Of a stretch of DNA of 64,000 nucleotides, positions 43,277 through 56,054 are shown one piece after another. This stretch comes from Eubacteriaceae bacterium (GTDB lineage: Bacteria > Bacillota > Clostridia > Peptostreptococcales > Anaerovoracaceae), in the NCBI GenBank assembly GCA_022652985.1, contig JALCRY010000002.1, positions 1 to 64,000 on the forward strand. The letters run 5' to 3'. Numbering within the stretch: position 1 is the stretch's first letter; every line of letters starts with the position of its first letter. The notes under the pieces were generated by a model. That model was given only the letters and a program-made list of their open reading frames with translations. It was not told where the DNA came from and did not search any database. The position numbers were made by a program, and so were the translations under genes.

Positions 43277-43313
43277 TGTTATTTGCTTCTCTAAGGCCTT
43301 GCCTGTTGCTGCG

Positions 43314-43760
43314 TTATAGAGTGTTGATCTTTTTCGTGCCGGCCTCGTATATTGTGAGTCGGGTGACAGCTCTGCGCAAAGCAGCTTCTCTTTTGAGCTG
43401 CTCTGCTTCATCCTCTTCGGGATTGTCCGCCAGCCACTTCTCGGCACGCTCTTTAGCGATCTGAGCTCTGTTCGCATCTATATCCTGGGCCCATTCGGCC
43501 GCGTCGGTATAGATTACGATCGAGTCCTTTACATCTATAAAACCGCCTGCAACAGCAGCTCTCAGATATTGGTCTTTATCTTCTTCCTTAATCCGGAGCT
43601 CTCCGATATCCAACAGCTTCGTAGCCCACTGGTGGCCCGCCATGAAACCTTCGTCACCCGTCAGTGTTCGGCAGATGACCAGTTCGACGTCGCCCTTATA
43701 GAAAAGTTTTTCAGGTGTGATGACTTCCACCGACACCAGATTTTGTGCCATTCTTGCCAT
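43314..43760 (-). CDS. atpC: F1Fo ATP synthase epsilon subunit
   Basis: The 148-residue protein has the N-terminal beta-sandwich (SVEVITPEKLFYKGDVE, GDEGFMAGHQ, AVAGGFIDVKDSIVIYTDAA) and a C-terminal helical hairpin. The usual GHMPLVT is altered to GHQWATKL, which is unusual. It links the central stalk and can inhibit the enzyme. AAGGAGAGC precedes the ATG. It is the last gene of the operon. Confidence 0.92.
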   Translation of the reverse strand: MARMAQNLVSVEVITPEKLFYKGDVELVICRTLTGDEGFMAGHQWATKLLDIGELRIKEEDKDQYLRAAVAGGFIDVKDSIVIYTDAAEWAQDIDANRAQIAKERAEKWLADNPEEDEAEQLKREAALRRAVTRLTIYEAGTKKINTL

Positions 43761-43785
43761 TGAAACAGCTCTCCTTTACAATGAT

Positions 43786-45267
<1,482 letters not shown>

Positions 45268-46131
45268 CTAACTAAGTGCTTCCGAACCCGAAACAACTTC
45301 TATCAGCTCATTTGTGATAGCAGCCTGTCTCGCCCTGTTATAGTAGAGCGAAAGATCGCCGAGCATCTCTCTCGCATTGTCCGTAGCATTCTCCATGGCC
45401 ATCCTTCTCGCAGCATGCTCGCATGTTGCGGATTCGATGATAGCGCCATAGAGCATCGTTTCCATATATTTCGGCACGAGATAGTTGAAAACATCTCCCA
45501 CCGATGGTTCATATTCGACTTCCTTGTTCTGCTTCATAACTTCCGGATCCAGATCAGCGCTGAAAGGAAGCAGCTGTACCTTTGTCGCCGCCTGCTCGAG
45601 CTGGCTCAGATAAGACGTATAGACGAGGACAACTTTATCTATCTCTCCCTTATCGTACATCTCGATGATAGGCGAACTGAGTTCCTGTGAGTCGAGGAAC
45701 GTGAAATTCTCAGGCGGCGTCGCAACATCCTGACAGATGGTATAGCCCCGCTTGGCGAAATGATCGCGTCCCCTCGTGCCGATCGTAAACAGCAGCGGAT
45801 TCTCATCTTTGGCCATTTCCTCTTCGGCGATCTTGATTATGTTCGAGTTGAAACTCCCGCATAATCCTCTGGAACTTGTGATTACGATATAGCAGGTATT
45901 GTGTATTTCCCTGCCTCCCTCGAGATATTTCTCCGGCACCTCACCGGTGTTGTTGAAGATCTCGGCTATCGAATCCGTTATGAAATGCAGATACTGATTT
46001 GATTTTTCAAAGGAGGTCTTGGCTCTTCTCAGCTTCGCTGCGGAGACCAGTTTCATAGCATTTGTGATGTGCTCCATGCTTGTTACAGATCTTATTCTTC
46101 TTTTGACTGCCTGAAGATCACTTGATGCCAT
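45268..46131 (-). CDS. atpG: F1Fo ATP synthase gamma subunit
   Basis: The 287-residue protein starts with VKRRIRSVTSMEHITNAMKL and has SSRGLCGSFNSNI and EHAARRMAMENATDNA near the end, all classic for gamma. It is the rotating central shaft. The gene lies between atpA and atpD with 15-16-base gaps. Confidence 0.96.
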   Translation of the reverse strand: MASSDLQAVKRRIRSVTSMEHITNAMKLVSAAKLRRAKTSFEKSNQYLHFITDSIAEIFNNTGEVPEKYLEGGREIHNTCYIVITSSRGLCGSFNSNIIKIAEEEMAKDENPLLFTIGTRGRDHFAKRGYTICQDVATPPENFTFLDSQELSSPIIEMYDKGEIDKVVLVYTSYLSQLEQAATKVQLLPFSADLDPEVMKQNKEVEYEPSVGDVFNYLVPKYMETMLYGAIIESATCEHAARRMAMENATDNAREMLGDLSLYYNRARQAAITNELIEVVSGSEALS

Positions 46132-46147
46132 AGTCTCACCTCCTCAC

Positions 46148-48257
<2,110 letters not shown>

Positions 48258-48270
<13 letters not shown>

Positions 48271-48776
48271 CCTGACTTACCTGCCTCTTCTATTACTTGA
48301 TCAACTATCTTCTCCTGCTCACCGTCAGCATTGATCTGCTGCTCGATGATCTTGCCTGCAGCCATGAGTGCGAGACTCATGATCTCCTGCTTCATGTCCG
48401 CCATCGCCTTCTGGCGCTCGCGGTCGATCTGCTTCTCGGCCTGGAGAATTATATTGCTTGCTTTTTCATTGGCCTCTTCTATGATGACCTTGGCATTTGC
48501 ATCGGCACGGAGTTTCGCCTGCTTGACGATCTCTCTGCCCTCTTCTTCCGCGTGTGCGATCTTCTTGTCATAGTTCGCCATTTTTTCATCGGCCTTGGCA
48601 TTTACGGCCTCGGCGCTGGCGATCGCATCCACGATGTTCTGCTGTCTCTGCAGCATAAACCCTCTGAGCTTGGCCCAGAAGTATTTCCTGATAATGAGGA
48701 AGAGTATGAAAATGTTTAAAAGAATCATTACTGAAGACCAGTTAAGTTCTATCAGTCCTGTATGTAATTCAACCAT
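48258..48776 (-). CDS. atpF: F1Fo ATP synthase b subunit
   Basis: The 172-residue protein has one N-terminal membrane helix (about residues 14-32, WSSVMILLNIFILFLIIRKY) and a long charged helix rich in Ala, Glu and Lys, typical of the peripheral stalk. It overlaps atpH at its 3' end. Confidence 0.95.
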
Positions 48777-48833
48777 ACATCTTTCTCCTTTCCTGTAACT
48801 TGCTTCCCGTTGTAATACGGATCCCTCTTCTTT

Positions 48834-49103
<270 letters not shown>

Positions 49104-49130
49104 CTAATAATATATAATTCCTTTTTGTTA

Positions 49131-49832
49131 TCAACCCTCGTCTCCCGACATTGCATTCGCTGTGAATACCATCGTCAGCATGCAGAACACGAACGTCTGA
49201 AGTATCGGTTCGAACATGTCGAAGAAAAAGTTCAGCGGCAGCGGAATGAATATCTGGAAAAATGGGATAGATGAGCCTAATTTTGCCGACAGATTCGCCA
49301 GACCGTTATAGGTCAGCGACATAACTACCATGCCCGCAAAGATATTGCCGAAGAGTCGGCAGGCCAGTGTTACCGGGAAAACCGCATCTGAAATGCAGTT
49401 GAGCGGGAACATGAAAGCGTACGGTGAACCGAGCTTTTTAGCGTATCCGCCTGCACCATGTACTCTGTTTCCGTTTCCGTGGATCAATATGAACGTGACA
49501 AGCGCCAGCGGCACTGTCGTATTCAGATCAGCCGTGATAGGTCTCAGATCTAAAAGGCCGAGCATGCTGCCCAATCCGAGAAAACAGGCCAGAGTCCCGA
49601 TGTACGGTGCAAATTTGAGATTTTCTTTTCCCATCGCGCCTTCGGTCCAGTTATAGATAAGGTCTACCAGCCATTCAGCCACAGCCTGACATCCATGCGG
49701 CACCGTCTGAAGATTCCTGACGGATCTCCAGCAGAACAGCAGGATCAGGAGACTGATGATGAACGCAAAGCAGACAGTCTCAGTAACATAGACATTCCCG
49801 ACGGAAAAAATCACTCGAGGTCCTAATTGCAT
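49131..49832 (-). CDS. atpB: F1Fo ATP synthase a subunit
   Basis: The 233-residue membrane protein has five to six helices. The essential arginine is in TLACRLFGNIFAGMVV in the fourth helix region. PLPLNFFFDMFEPILQTFVF near the C-terminus is typical. It forms the two ion half-channels beside the c ring. GAGGAATAA precedes the ATG, six bases after the atpI stop. Confidence 0.95.
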   Translation of the reverse strand: MQLGPRVIFSVGNVYVTETVCFAFIISLLILLFCWRSVRNLQTVPHGCQAVAEWLVDLIYNWTEGAMGKENLKFAPYIGTLACFLGLGSMLGLLDLRPITADLNTTVPLALVTFILIHGNGNRVHGAGGYAKKLGSPYAFMFPLNCISDAVFPVTLACRLFGNIFAGMVVMSLTYNGLANLSAKLGSSIPFFQIFIPLPLNFFFDMFEPILQTFVFCMLTMVFTANAMSGDEG

Positions 49833-49837
49833 ATGTA

Positions 49838-50359
49838 TTATTCCTCCTTGTTCGGCCGGTCATTATCCTTTGGAGGCAGGAACTTGTCGCTTCTGTCCCA
49901 TGAGGGAGGCACTCCCCAGTCGTCATCTTTATCTTCTTCATCATCCCAGTCATGCGGATTATTGAATTTGACATCGTCATCCCAGTCCTTGAAAGGATTC
50001 GGTCTTTTTCTGATGCCGTAAAGATAAAACATGGCTATCTGGGTCTCAAAAAACGCTATAGCGCATCCCGCCATACAATGCATGCCCACCTGTATGGCAA
50101 GAATAAGCCCGACCGCATAGATCGGAAGCCTTACGCCGTATCCCACGATCACGGGGCCGCGTCTTCGTTCCTCAACCGACTTTTTGCCTGAGTAGACCAG
50201 AATTTGAAAATTAATATACGTAATAGCAGTCCCGATACCGAGCCCCGCAAGAAATCGCAGGTCCGCACCAAGGATGAACAGCGAGCCGACGGCTATGATG
50301 CCTCCAACTGCCAGACCACACGTCATAATTTCTCTTTTAAATCCACTCAAATCAATCAT
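49838..50359 (-). CDS. atpI: ATP synthase subunit I
   Basis: The 173-residue protein has four hydrophobic helices in the first 115 residues, with LAGLGIGTAITYINFQILVY in the second, which fits AtpI, an assembly factor for the c ring. The C-terminal tail of about 55 residues is very acidic and rich in Asp, Trp and Pro, which is unusual. No ribosome binding site precedes the ATG at 50359 and the promoter -10 box ends only about 12 bases upstream, so the message may be nearly leaderless. An alternative start at 50326 has AAGAG upstream. Confidence 0.8.
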   Translation of the reverse strand: MIDLSGFKREIMTCGLAVGGIIAVGSLFILGADLRFLAGLGIGTAITYINFQILVYSGKKSVEERRRGPVIVGYGVRLPIYAVGLILAIQVGMHCMAGCAIAFFETQIAMFYLYGIRKRPNPFKDWDDDVKFNNPHDWDDEEDKDDDWGVPPSWDRSDKFLPPKDNDRPNKEE

Positions 50360-50371
50360 GTCAATGATAGT

Positions 50372-50400
50372 ATTATACTCTCATGTGATAAAAAGGTAAA
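50372..50400 (-). promoter_or_regulatory. promoter of the ATP synthase operon
   Basis: TTTACC (50400-50395) and TATAAT (50377-50372) are 17 bases apart on the minus strand. It lies directly before atpI. Confidence 0.75.
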
Positions 50401-50478
50401 GAATTGTTAATTAATAAACGCGAATATTTTGTAATTATTAAACAATTCTGCAGATTGTCGAAAAACCGCATTTTTACA

Positions 50479-50952
50479 TCAGAAATTCTGCTGATTTTTT
50501 ATGTCTTCGAGCATGACTATCTTGAGGCCCGCCTCTTCGAGCATCTCGACCGCCATCTCATCCGGATAACCGTCCCTGACGACTATGCGTCTGATGCCCG
50601 CATTGATGATCATCTTTGCGCAGATAACGCACGGCTGATTGGTAATATACATGGTCGCGCCTTCTATCGACTGCGCCAGCGTAGCCGCCTGAATGATCGC
50701 ATTCTGTTCCGCGTGCAGAGCTCTGCAGAGCTCATGCCTCTCTCCGCTCGGGATATGATGATCTTCGCGGTAGCACGAACCTCTGTCTATGCAGTGCTCG
50801 ATCCCCCTCGGAGCCCCGTTGTACCCGGTCGCTATCACATGGCGGTCCTGTACCACCACTGCGCCGACCTGCCTTCTCAGACACGTCGACCTTTTCGACG
50901 CGAGTTCAGCCATTTCCATGAAATATTCATCCCAGCTCATTCTGTCAGCCAT
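50479..50952 (-). CDS. dCMP deaminase (ComEB-like)
   Basis: The 157-residue protein has the zinc site of cytidine/deoxycytidylate deaminases: [12 protein letters not shown] with the histidine and catalytic glutamate, and [11 protein letters not shown] with two cysteines. [21 protein letters not shown] at the N-terminus is typical of dCMP deaminase. It converts dCMP to dUMP for thymidylate synthesis. GGAGGGAA precedes the ATG. Confidence 0.92.
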   Translation of the reverse strand: MADRMSWDEYFMEMAELASKRSTCLRRQVGAVVVQDRHVIATGYNGAPRGIEHCIDRGSCYREDHHIPSGERHELCRALHAEQNAIIQAATLAQSIEGATMYITNQPCVICAKMIINAGIRRIVVRDGYPDEMAVEMLEEAGLKIVMLEDIKNQQNF

Positions 50953-51024
50953 AAAGATTCCCTCCTATACGCAGAATAATATGCATCAATTATAACACAG
51001 GAGGCACAGGAATTGCCTGAAAAA

Positions 51025-51789
51025 TCAATAAAATATCTCTTTTAGATACAGTCCCCGGGGCGGCGCCGTATGACCCGCCTGCGACCTGTCGCATCCGGCT
51101 ATGATCCCGCTCATTTCAGAAGCCGCCATCCTGCCGCGTCCGATGTCGACAAGAGTACCGGCTATTATCCTGACCATGTTGTACAGGAACCCGTCTCCGG
51201 TGATTTCCAGATCGATCTCCCGGGCGCAGGTCCCGTCAGGGAACACAGCTTGCCCTTCGCTGACATCCAGCGCCGATACAGTTCTGACCGTCGTTTCTCT
51301 TTCATTGCCGCCCGCTGCCTGAAAACAGGCGAAATCGTGAGTGCCGCAGACTGCCGCCGCGCCTTCCCGCATCGCCGCGATGTCCAGCCTGTCCTTCACG
51401 AAGTAATAATAGTTCCTCATGAACGGATCCGGTCCGCACGAATCGACAATCTTATAAATGTAGGTTTTTCCCCGCGAATCGAAGCGCGCATGAAACCCCG
51501 CCGGTTTTTCCTCGGCTGCAGTAATGCGTATGCTGTCCGGAAGCGCGTTGTTGACCGCGAACTGTATCCGGTCCGTCGGGATGCCGAACTCCCCGCTGAA
51601 GCTCGCGCGCTGTCCGAAGGCATGCACGCCCGCGTCAGTTCTGCTCGTCCCGTCGACAGTCACTCTTTTTCCGCAAACCAAAGAAAGGGCTTTTTCGATC
51701 TCGCCCTGTACAGTCGGCCTCCCGGGCTGTCTCTGCCAGCCCGAGTACGGAGTGCCGTCATATTCTATTGTAAGCAGTATGGTCCTCAT
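51025..51789 (-). CDS. truA: tRNA pseudouridine synthase A
   Basis: The 254-residue protein starts ILLTIEYDGTPYSGWQRQPG and has the catalytic aspartate D52 in SRTDAGVHAFGQ. GDGFLYNMVRIIAGTLVDIG is the second signature. It modifies uridines 38-40 in the anticodon arm of several tRNAs. Its start overlaps the stop of the YhbY gene (TAATG). Confidence 0.95.
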   Translation of the reverse strand: MRTILLTIEYDGTPYSGWQRQPGRPTVQGEIEKALSLVCGKRVTVDGTSRTDAGVHAFGQRASFSGEFGIPTDRIQFAVNNALPDSIRITAAEEKPAGFHARFDSRGKTYIYKIVDSCGPDPFMRNYYYFVKDRLDIAAMREGAAAVCGTHDFACFQAAGGNERETTVRTVSALDVSEGQAVFPDGTCAREIDLEITGDGFLYNMVRIIAGTLVDIGRGRMAASEMSGIIAGCDRSQAGHTAPPRGLYLKEIFY

Positions 51790-52088
51790 TATTTCGGAAG
51801 TACGATCTTGCGTTTGTCAGGATCTTTAGCCTTTCTGTAGACAGTAAATCTTCTGCCGATGGACTGGACGTAATCGCACTTGAGATAGTAGGCGATTTCA
51901 TTCGCCGCCGCCTTGCATTCAAGATCCGAACCTTCCTGTATTTTAACTTTGACCAGCTCGCGGTTTTCCAGCGCTCTGTCTATCTCTTCTTTGACCGTCT
52001 CTGTGAGACCGGCCTTGCCGATCATAACGATAGGATCGAGATCATTCGCGAGTCCTCTCAGATAACTTCTCTGTTTTCCGGTAAGCAT
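51789..52088 (-). CDS. yhbY: YhbY/CRM-domain RNA-binding protein
   Basis: The 99-residue protein is a single CRM domain: TGKQRSYLRGLANDLDPIVM continuing to IGKAGLT, then LVKVKI and YYLKCDYVQSIGRRFTVYRK. Relatives bind pre-50S ribosome particles. I chose the ATG at 52088, since GAGGAG precedes it and an ATG at 52100 is part of that site. Confidence 0.92.
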   Translation of the reverse strand: MLTGKQRSYLRGLANDLDPIVMIGKAGLTETVKEEIDRALENRELVKVKIQEGSDLECKAAANEIAYYLKCDYVQSIGRRFTVYRKAKDPDKRKIVLPK

Positions 52089-52100
52089 AATTCTCCTCAT

Positions 52101-52871
52101 TTAAAATCCGAAAATCCGGATATGCAATACGATATATATTATTGCAGCCGCGCATACATAAGTGCCGACGGGCTGCACATCGCCTTTCTTTGATTTGTGC
52201 GAAAGCGCCCGCGCCCCCGTGACAAGGCCCGACGCCAGCACGCCTGCGACCATTACTGCGACCGCTCCCTGCGGACCCATGATGAGTCCCAGCGCACCGC
52301 CGACAGCGATCTCGTTGATGCCCATCAGCGGAGATTTGTGCTGCTCCACCGAATGGCGCCCGGATATGTATCCGTTCCTGTCATGCCACGTTGCCGGGGA
52401 TGCCTCCCTCTTCAGTGCAAACCGCACGACCAGCCATATTACGGCAGCGGAAATGCATCCCGCCGCGACTCCCCATATGATCATGCGCCATGTGCTGTGG
52501 TAGGGAATAAATCCGAATCCTGTCGCAAACAGCATCACCACCAGCTGGTCCGGCATCACACGGTACTTGCCGCATGATAATGCCAGTTCTGTCAGAAGCC
52601 ATACCGCGCACGCCGCAGGGACCGCATACTGCCAGTCTCTGACCGCCATGAATATCAGAACGATTATGAACGAAGCCGTCATGATATATTTCCACGGATA
52701 GCTCGGGATGCGCTGACGGTCGCGGCTGAGTACTTCTTCGGTTGGTTCGCATCCGTCCGGCGTGAACCATTCCGCCGGGATATGGTTGAATCCGTAGACC
52801 GCCCCGTTCCCGGCTATGACTCCGACGCCGACCGCCGCGAGTATTTCTATTATTGTTATTATTGCTTCCAT
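52101..52871 (-). CDS. prepilin peptidase-like membrane protein lacking the catalytic aspartates
   Basis: The 256-residue protein has about seven hydrophobic segments. CGKYRVMPDQLVVMLFATGF resembles the first half and MGINEIAVGGALGLIMGPQG the second half of a type IV prepilin peptidase (A24) fold. In active enzymes the first segment has Asp seven residues before the PD; here it is Cys. The GxGD motif is replaced by GINE. Both catalytic aspartates thus seem lost. No pilus genes are nearby. The family is inferred from pattern only. Confidence 0.5.
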   Translation of the reverse strand: MEAIITIIEILAAVGVGVIAGNGAVYGFNHIPAEWFTPDGCEPTEEVLSRDRQRIPSYPWKYIMTASFIIVLIFMAVRDWQYAVPAACAVWLLTELALSCGKYRVMPDQLVVMLFATGFGFIPYHSTWRMIIWGVAAGCISAAVIWLVVRFALKREASPATWHDRNGYISGRHSVEQHKSPLMGINEIAVGGALGLIMGPQGAVAVMVAGVLASGLVTGARALSHKSKKGDVQPVGTYVCAAAIIYIVLHIRIFGF

Positions 52872-52873
52872 TA

Positions 52874-54523
52874 TTACTTGCTGATCTTGAAGCTGCTCTT
52901 AAGTCCGACTATGCTGTTGAATACTTTTTCAGCGGCCGTTGTCAGTTTTTCATCGGCAACGTAATAGCCGTGACGGAAGAACTGGAATCTTTCTCCTGGT
53001 ACAGTGTCGAGTATCGACGGTTCCGCCATGCAGACGCGCTCCGTGACCGAGTCCTCGTTGAACTCCTGATCTGTGACATTGCCGTTTTCATCGACGACAT
53101 CCCTCATCAGATAGTCATAATCCCTGACTTTGATCTCTACAGCTGTCGCGGCGTCGACCCAGTGGATCGTCCCCTTGACCTTGCGTCCTGCGAATCCGCT
53201 GCCAGATCTTGTTTCGGGATCATATGTGCAGTGCAGTTCCTTTATCGAGCCGTCTTCATTCTTGATGACTTCTTCGCATTTTACAAAGTATGCGCCCTTG
53301 AGACGTACTTCATTGCCCGGGAAAAGCCGGAAATACTTCTTCACAGGCACTTCCATGAAGTCCTGTCCGTCGACATACAGCTCGCGGCTGAATGGAACAT
53401 TTCTCATGCCCATTTCCGGGACATTCCTGTTGTTTTCCATTTCGCATTCTTCGGTTTCGCCTTCCGGATAATTCGTGATGACCACCCTGACCGGATCGAA
53501 AACCACATTTCTGCTCGGTACTTTTTCCTGCAGGTCTTCACGAACGCAGTGCTCGAGCAGTTCCACCTCTACCAGCGAGTTGGCTTTTGCCACTCCGATG
53601 CGCTCGCAGAAATCGCGTACCGCTTCAGGCGTATATCCGCGTCTTCTTATGCCGGCAATGGTCGGCATCCTCGGATCGTCCCATCCGTCTACGGAGCCGT
53701 CATCGACCAGCTTCTTGAGGAGTCTCTTGCTCATCAGGAAATGCGTGAGGTTGAGACGTGCAAACTCTATCTGCTTCGGCGGGTCAGGCCACCAGCCCAC
53801 TTCTCTGATCGACCAGTCGTACATCGGACGGAGGTCTTCGAACTCGAGCGTGCATATCGAATGCGTCACTCCCTCGATCGCGTCCTCCAGAGGATGCGCA
53901 AACGCGTACAGCGGATACACGCACCACTTGTCGCCGGTGTTATGATGTGTCGCTCTTTCTATTCTGTATATTATCGGGTCTCTCATATTGATATTAGGAG
54001 ACGCCATGTCTATCTTCGCCCGGAGGACCATCGATCCGTCCGGATATTTTCCGTCTCTCATTTCATGGAATATCCGCAGACTTTCTTCCGCAGGACGGTC
54101 GCGGTAAGGACTGTTCTGTCCCGGTTCCTTGAGTGTGCCGCGCTGTGACTTTATTTCCTCATATGACTGTTCATCGATGAAAGCCTTGCCCTTCTTTATG
54201 AGTTCCTCTGCCGCCTCATACATCTGATCGAAATAATTCGATGCCCAGCAGATCTTGTCCCATTTGAAGCCGAGCCATTCGATATCGCGCTTGATGGCTT
54301 CAACGTATTCCTCGTCTTCCTTCTGCGGGTTAGTATCGTCAAAACGCAGATTGCATTTTCCGCCGTACTTCTCCGCGGTCATGAAATTGAGGCATATCGA
54401 CTTGGCATGCCCGATGTGCAGATATCCATTCGGCTCCGGCGGGAACCTCGTCTGTATTTTTCCGCCGTAAGTGCCGGCTTCTATGTCTTCATCAATAATA
54501 TTGTGAATAAAGTTCGATTCCAT
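52874..54523 (-). CDS. glnS: glutaminyl-tRNA synthetase
   Basis: The 549-residue class I synthetase has [18 protein letters not shown] with HIGH at 36-39, the KMSKS-like [10 protein letters not shown], and the [15 protein letters not shown] segment of GlnRS. The C-terminal anticodon-binding beta-barrels are present and end with [16 protein letters not shown]. It charges tRNA-Gln directly. Many Clostridia instead use GatCAB. The start at 54523 follows GAGGAG. Confidence 0.95.
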   Translation of the reverse strand: MESNFIHNIIDEDIEAGTYGGKIQTRFPPEPNGYLHIGHAKSICLNFMTAEKYGGKCNLRFDDTNPQKEDEEYVEAIKRDIEWLGFKWDKICWASNYFDQMYEAAEELIKKGKAFIDEQSYEEIKSQRGTLKEPGQNSPYRDRPAEESLRIFHEMRDGKYPDGSMVLRAKIDMASPNINMRDPIIYRIERATHHNTGDKWCVYPLYAFAHPLEDAIEGVTHSICTLEFEDLRPMYDWSIREVGWWPDPPKQIEFARLNLTHFLMSKRLLKKLVDDGSVDGWDDPRMPTIAGIRRRGYTPEAVRDFCERIGVAKANSLVEVELLEHCVREDLQEKVPSRNVVFDPVRVVITNYPEGETEECEMENNRNVPEMGMRNVPFSRELYVDGQDFMEVPVKKYFRLFPGNEVRLKGAYFVKCEEVIKNEDGSIKELHCTYDPETRSGSGFAGRKVKGTIHWVDAATAVEIKVRDYDYLMRDVVDENGNVTDQEFNEDSVTERVCMAEPSILDTVPGERFQFFRHGYYVADEKLTTAAEKVFNSIVGLKSSFKISK

Positions 54524-54589
54524 TTTTCTGATCTCCTCGTGAAAATATTTATACTTCGTTATTATAGCATAACTTTGGCATCCGTACAT

Positions 54590-54620
54590 AATAAAGTGCG
54601 GCAGGACTCCGTCCCGCCGC
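54590..54620 (-). terminator. intrinsic terminator after the CarD-like gene
   Basis: GCGGCGGGAC and GTCCTGCCGC form a 10-bp stem with one G-U pair on the minus strand, followed by ACTTTATTATG. The T-run is weak. Confidence 0.55.
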
Positions 54621-54626
54621 CTTGTA

Positions 54627-55148
54627 TCAGTTTTTCTTCGTTTTGCTGCCCGAGCATCTGTCTGCGATGTAATCCACGACCTCCTCTTCCGGCATGCCGA
54701 GCGCCAGGCTCAGTTCGGAATACAAAGTCTTCTCCGCTTTTTCCATAAAGCGCTTGTCTATCGAGCTCTGTGTCTTTCCTGCGCCCGCGTCGCTTTGTCC
54801 CTTAGCGTAAATGGATTTGATGAGTTTTACGAGGTCTTCACACTCATGTGAATCCATAAACTCTTTATAAAAATCAGAGCGTACACGCGGACTGGAAATG
54901 TAACAGACTTCTCCGTCGATCGTAGGGATGGCTTCGATAAGCTCCTCCGCTTCCTCGCGTCCTATGATCGGGCGCATAAATATTTTGGTGTCTGTCGGAA
55001 TATAGATAGTTTCCGTACTTCCCACCGGGCACAGCGTATAATACGTCTTCCCGCTTTTTTTCAGCGCCGATATTTCAGGAACTCCTACCGCCTCCACACG
55101 GCAGACTCCATTGCTGCCATAGATTATGTAGTCTCCAACATTAAACAT
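54627..55148 (-). CDS. CarD/CdnL-like transcriptional regulator
   Basis: The 173-residue protein starts [20 protein letters not shown], the Tudor-like RNA polymerase interaction domain of CarD. A helical C-terminal domain with [15 protein letters not shown] and [20 protein letters not shown] follows. CarD proteins bind RNA polymerase beta and stabilise open complexes. The start at 55148 follows GAAGAGTGGG. An extended -10 promoter, TGGTATAAT, lies at about 55191-55199 on the minus strand. Confidence 0.9.
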   Translation of the reverse strand: MFNVGDYIIYGSNGVCRVEAVGVPEISALKKSGKTYYTLCPVGSTETIYIPTDTKIFMRPIIGREEAEELIEAIPTIDGEVCYISSPRVRSDFYKEFMDSHECEDLVKLIKSIYAKGQSDAGAGKTQSSIDKRFMEKAEKTLYSELSLALGMPEEEVVDYIADRCSGSKTKKN

Positions 55149-55224
55149 TTCCCACTCTTCTTTCTTCGCGGACTCATAAGCCGCAGAAGTATTATACCAC
55201 AAAACGGCCCCGGAAGCACGCACA

Positions 55225-55260
55225 AATGAAAAGAGCGACAGCCAGCTGAGGCTGTCGCTC
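55225..55260 (-). terminator. strong intrinsic terminator ending the small-ORF transcript
   Basis: GAGCGACAGC and GCTGTCGCTC form a perfect 10-bp stem with an 8-base loop (55233-55260). TTTTCATTT follows on the minus strand. Confidence 0.85.
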
Positions 55261-55400
55261 ATCTCATTTGTGTGTAAGCATTTCTGCTAATTGAGAGGAT
55301 GAGATATTTATTAGAACGGCTTAAGCCGTATCTAAGCTTGTTGTCGGGTACTTTTCTGTACTCCTGTCCTTTATGTGATTATCTTACTTCCTTTTTCTTA
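55261..55400 (-). ncRNA. possible structured RNA or structured 3' leader downstream of two small ORFs
   Basis: In the 267 bases between the second small ORF and the terminator the minus strand shows several short stems. ATCTCAT/ATGAGAT (55261-55267 with 55299-55305) encloses a hairpin with a GAAA tetraloop (55275-55290). A perfect 14-base palindrome ACGGCTTAAGCCGT lies at 55316-55329, and a GTAC hairpin at 55346-55363. No frame longer than about 11 codons is open with a ribosome binding site. I match it to no known RNA family. The 55400-55527 part is AT-rich, then GC-rich, with nothing I can name. Confidence 0.35.
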
Positions 55401-55527
55401 AATCTTGCTGAAATTTTTTAAGTTTATTTATTTTTTTATCCGTTACACACCGCCGTCCGCCGCAGGTACATGCGGGTCCCGGCAGCACTTCGGCGTCACA
55501 GCATTACGGCATGGCCGCAGCTCCGCC

Positions 55528-55662
55528 TCAAGCTTCGAACAGTCTCGTGAATCGTCCTACACGCACTTTATATCCGCGGCTGTCGATCCTGTATCTGTTG
55601 TAACGCCTGTATCTCAGGATCGTCCTGAAATAAGCAAGTTTTCTTCTGATAGTTACATTCAT
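55528..55662 (-). CDS. small basic protein, 44 residues
   Basis: The frame starts at ATG 55662 after AAAGGAG and encodes MNVTIRRKLAYFRTILRYRR and then YNRYRIDSRGYKVRVGRFTRLFEA. It is strongly basic with many Arg and Tyr and no membrane helix, which suggests nucleic acid or ribosome binding. I recognise no family. A second small ORF lies 61 bases upstream on the same strand, so they are likely co-transcribed. Confidence 0.5.
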   Translation of the reverse strand: MNVTIRRKLAYFRTILRYRRYNRYRIDSRGYKVRVGRFTRLFEA

Positions 55663-55723
55663 CTTCAGTACTTCTCCTTTCTGTTTCTCCTGAACCGGCT
55701 TTTTATTTGTCACGCAATGTGTA

Positions 55724-55867
55724 TCAGCACATCTGCAGATACGACATTAGCAGTATCATGTCTTCCCTTCTCACATGTTTAGCGGGATCATTCATTATAC
55801 CTCCGAGCCGTTCCCATAAAGTAATGCTGTTTTCTGCTCTGGTCTGTTTCATTGCTATGTAACTCAT
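55724..55867 (-). CDS. small protein, 47 residues
   Basis: The frame starts at ATG 55867 after AAGGAGGCAG, a strong ribosome binding site, and encodes 47 residues beginning MSYIAMKQTRAENSITLWER and ending MLLMSYLQMC-like (MILLMSYLQMC). It looks soluble, with a possible amphipathic helix. No family is recognised. It is divergent from the response regulator gene, with 187 bases between them. Confidence 0.5.
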   Translation of the reverse strand: MSYIAMKQTRAENSITLWERLGGIMNDPAKHVRREDMILLMSYLQMC

Positions 55868-56054
55868 AATCTGCCTCCTTAATGTCTTTTGACAATATCA
55901 CGATACCGTCTCAACCTTAAAGCAATCTGAAAGCGCCGGCGATGTTACATTTCAGTTATTTTTAAGTCACTGTCTATATATTATAGTGTATAATCGACAT
56001 AGAAGTGACGGCGGCGTGTAGCTGCTGTGAATTATAAACAAGGAGGACTTCTCT

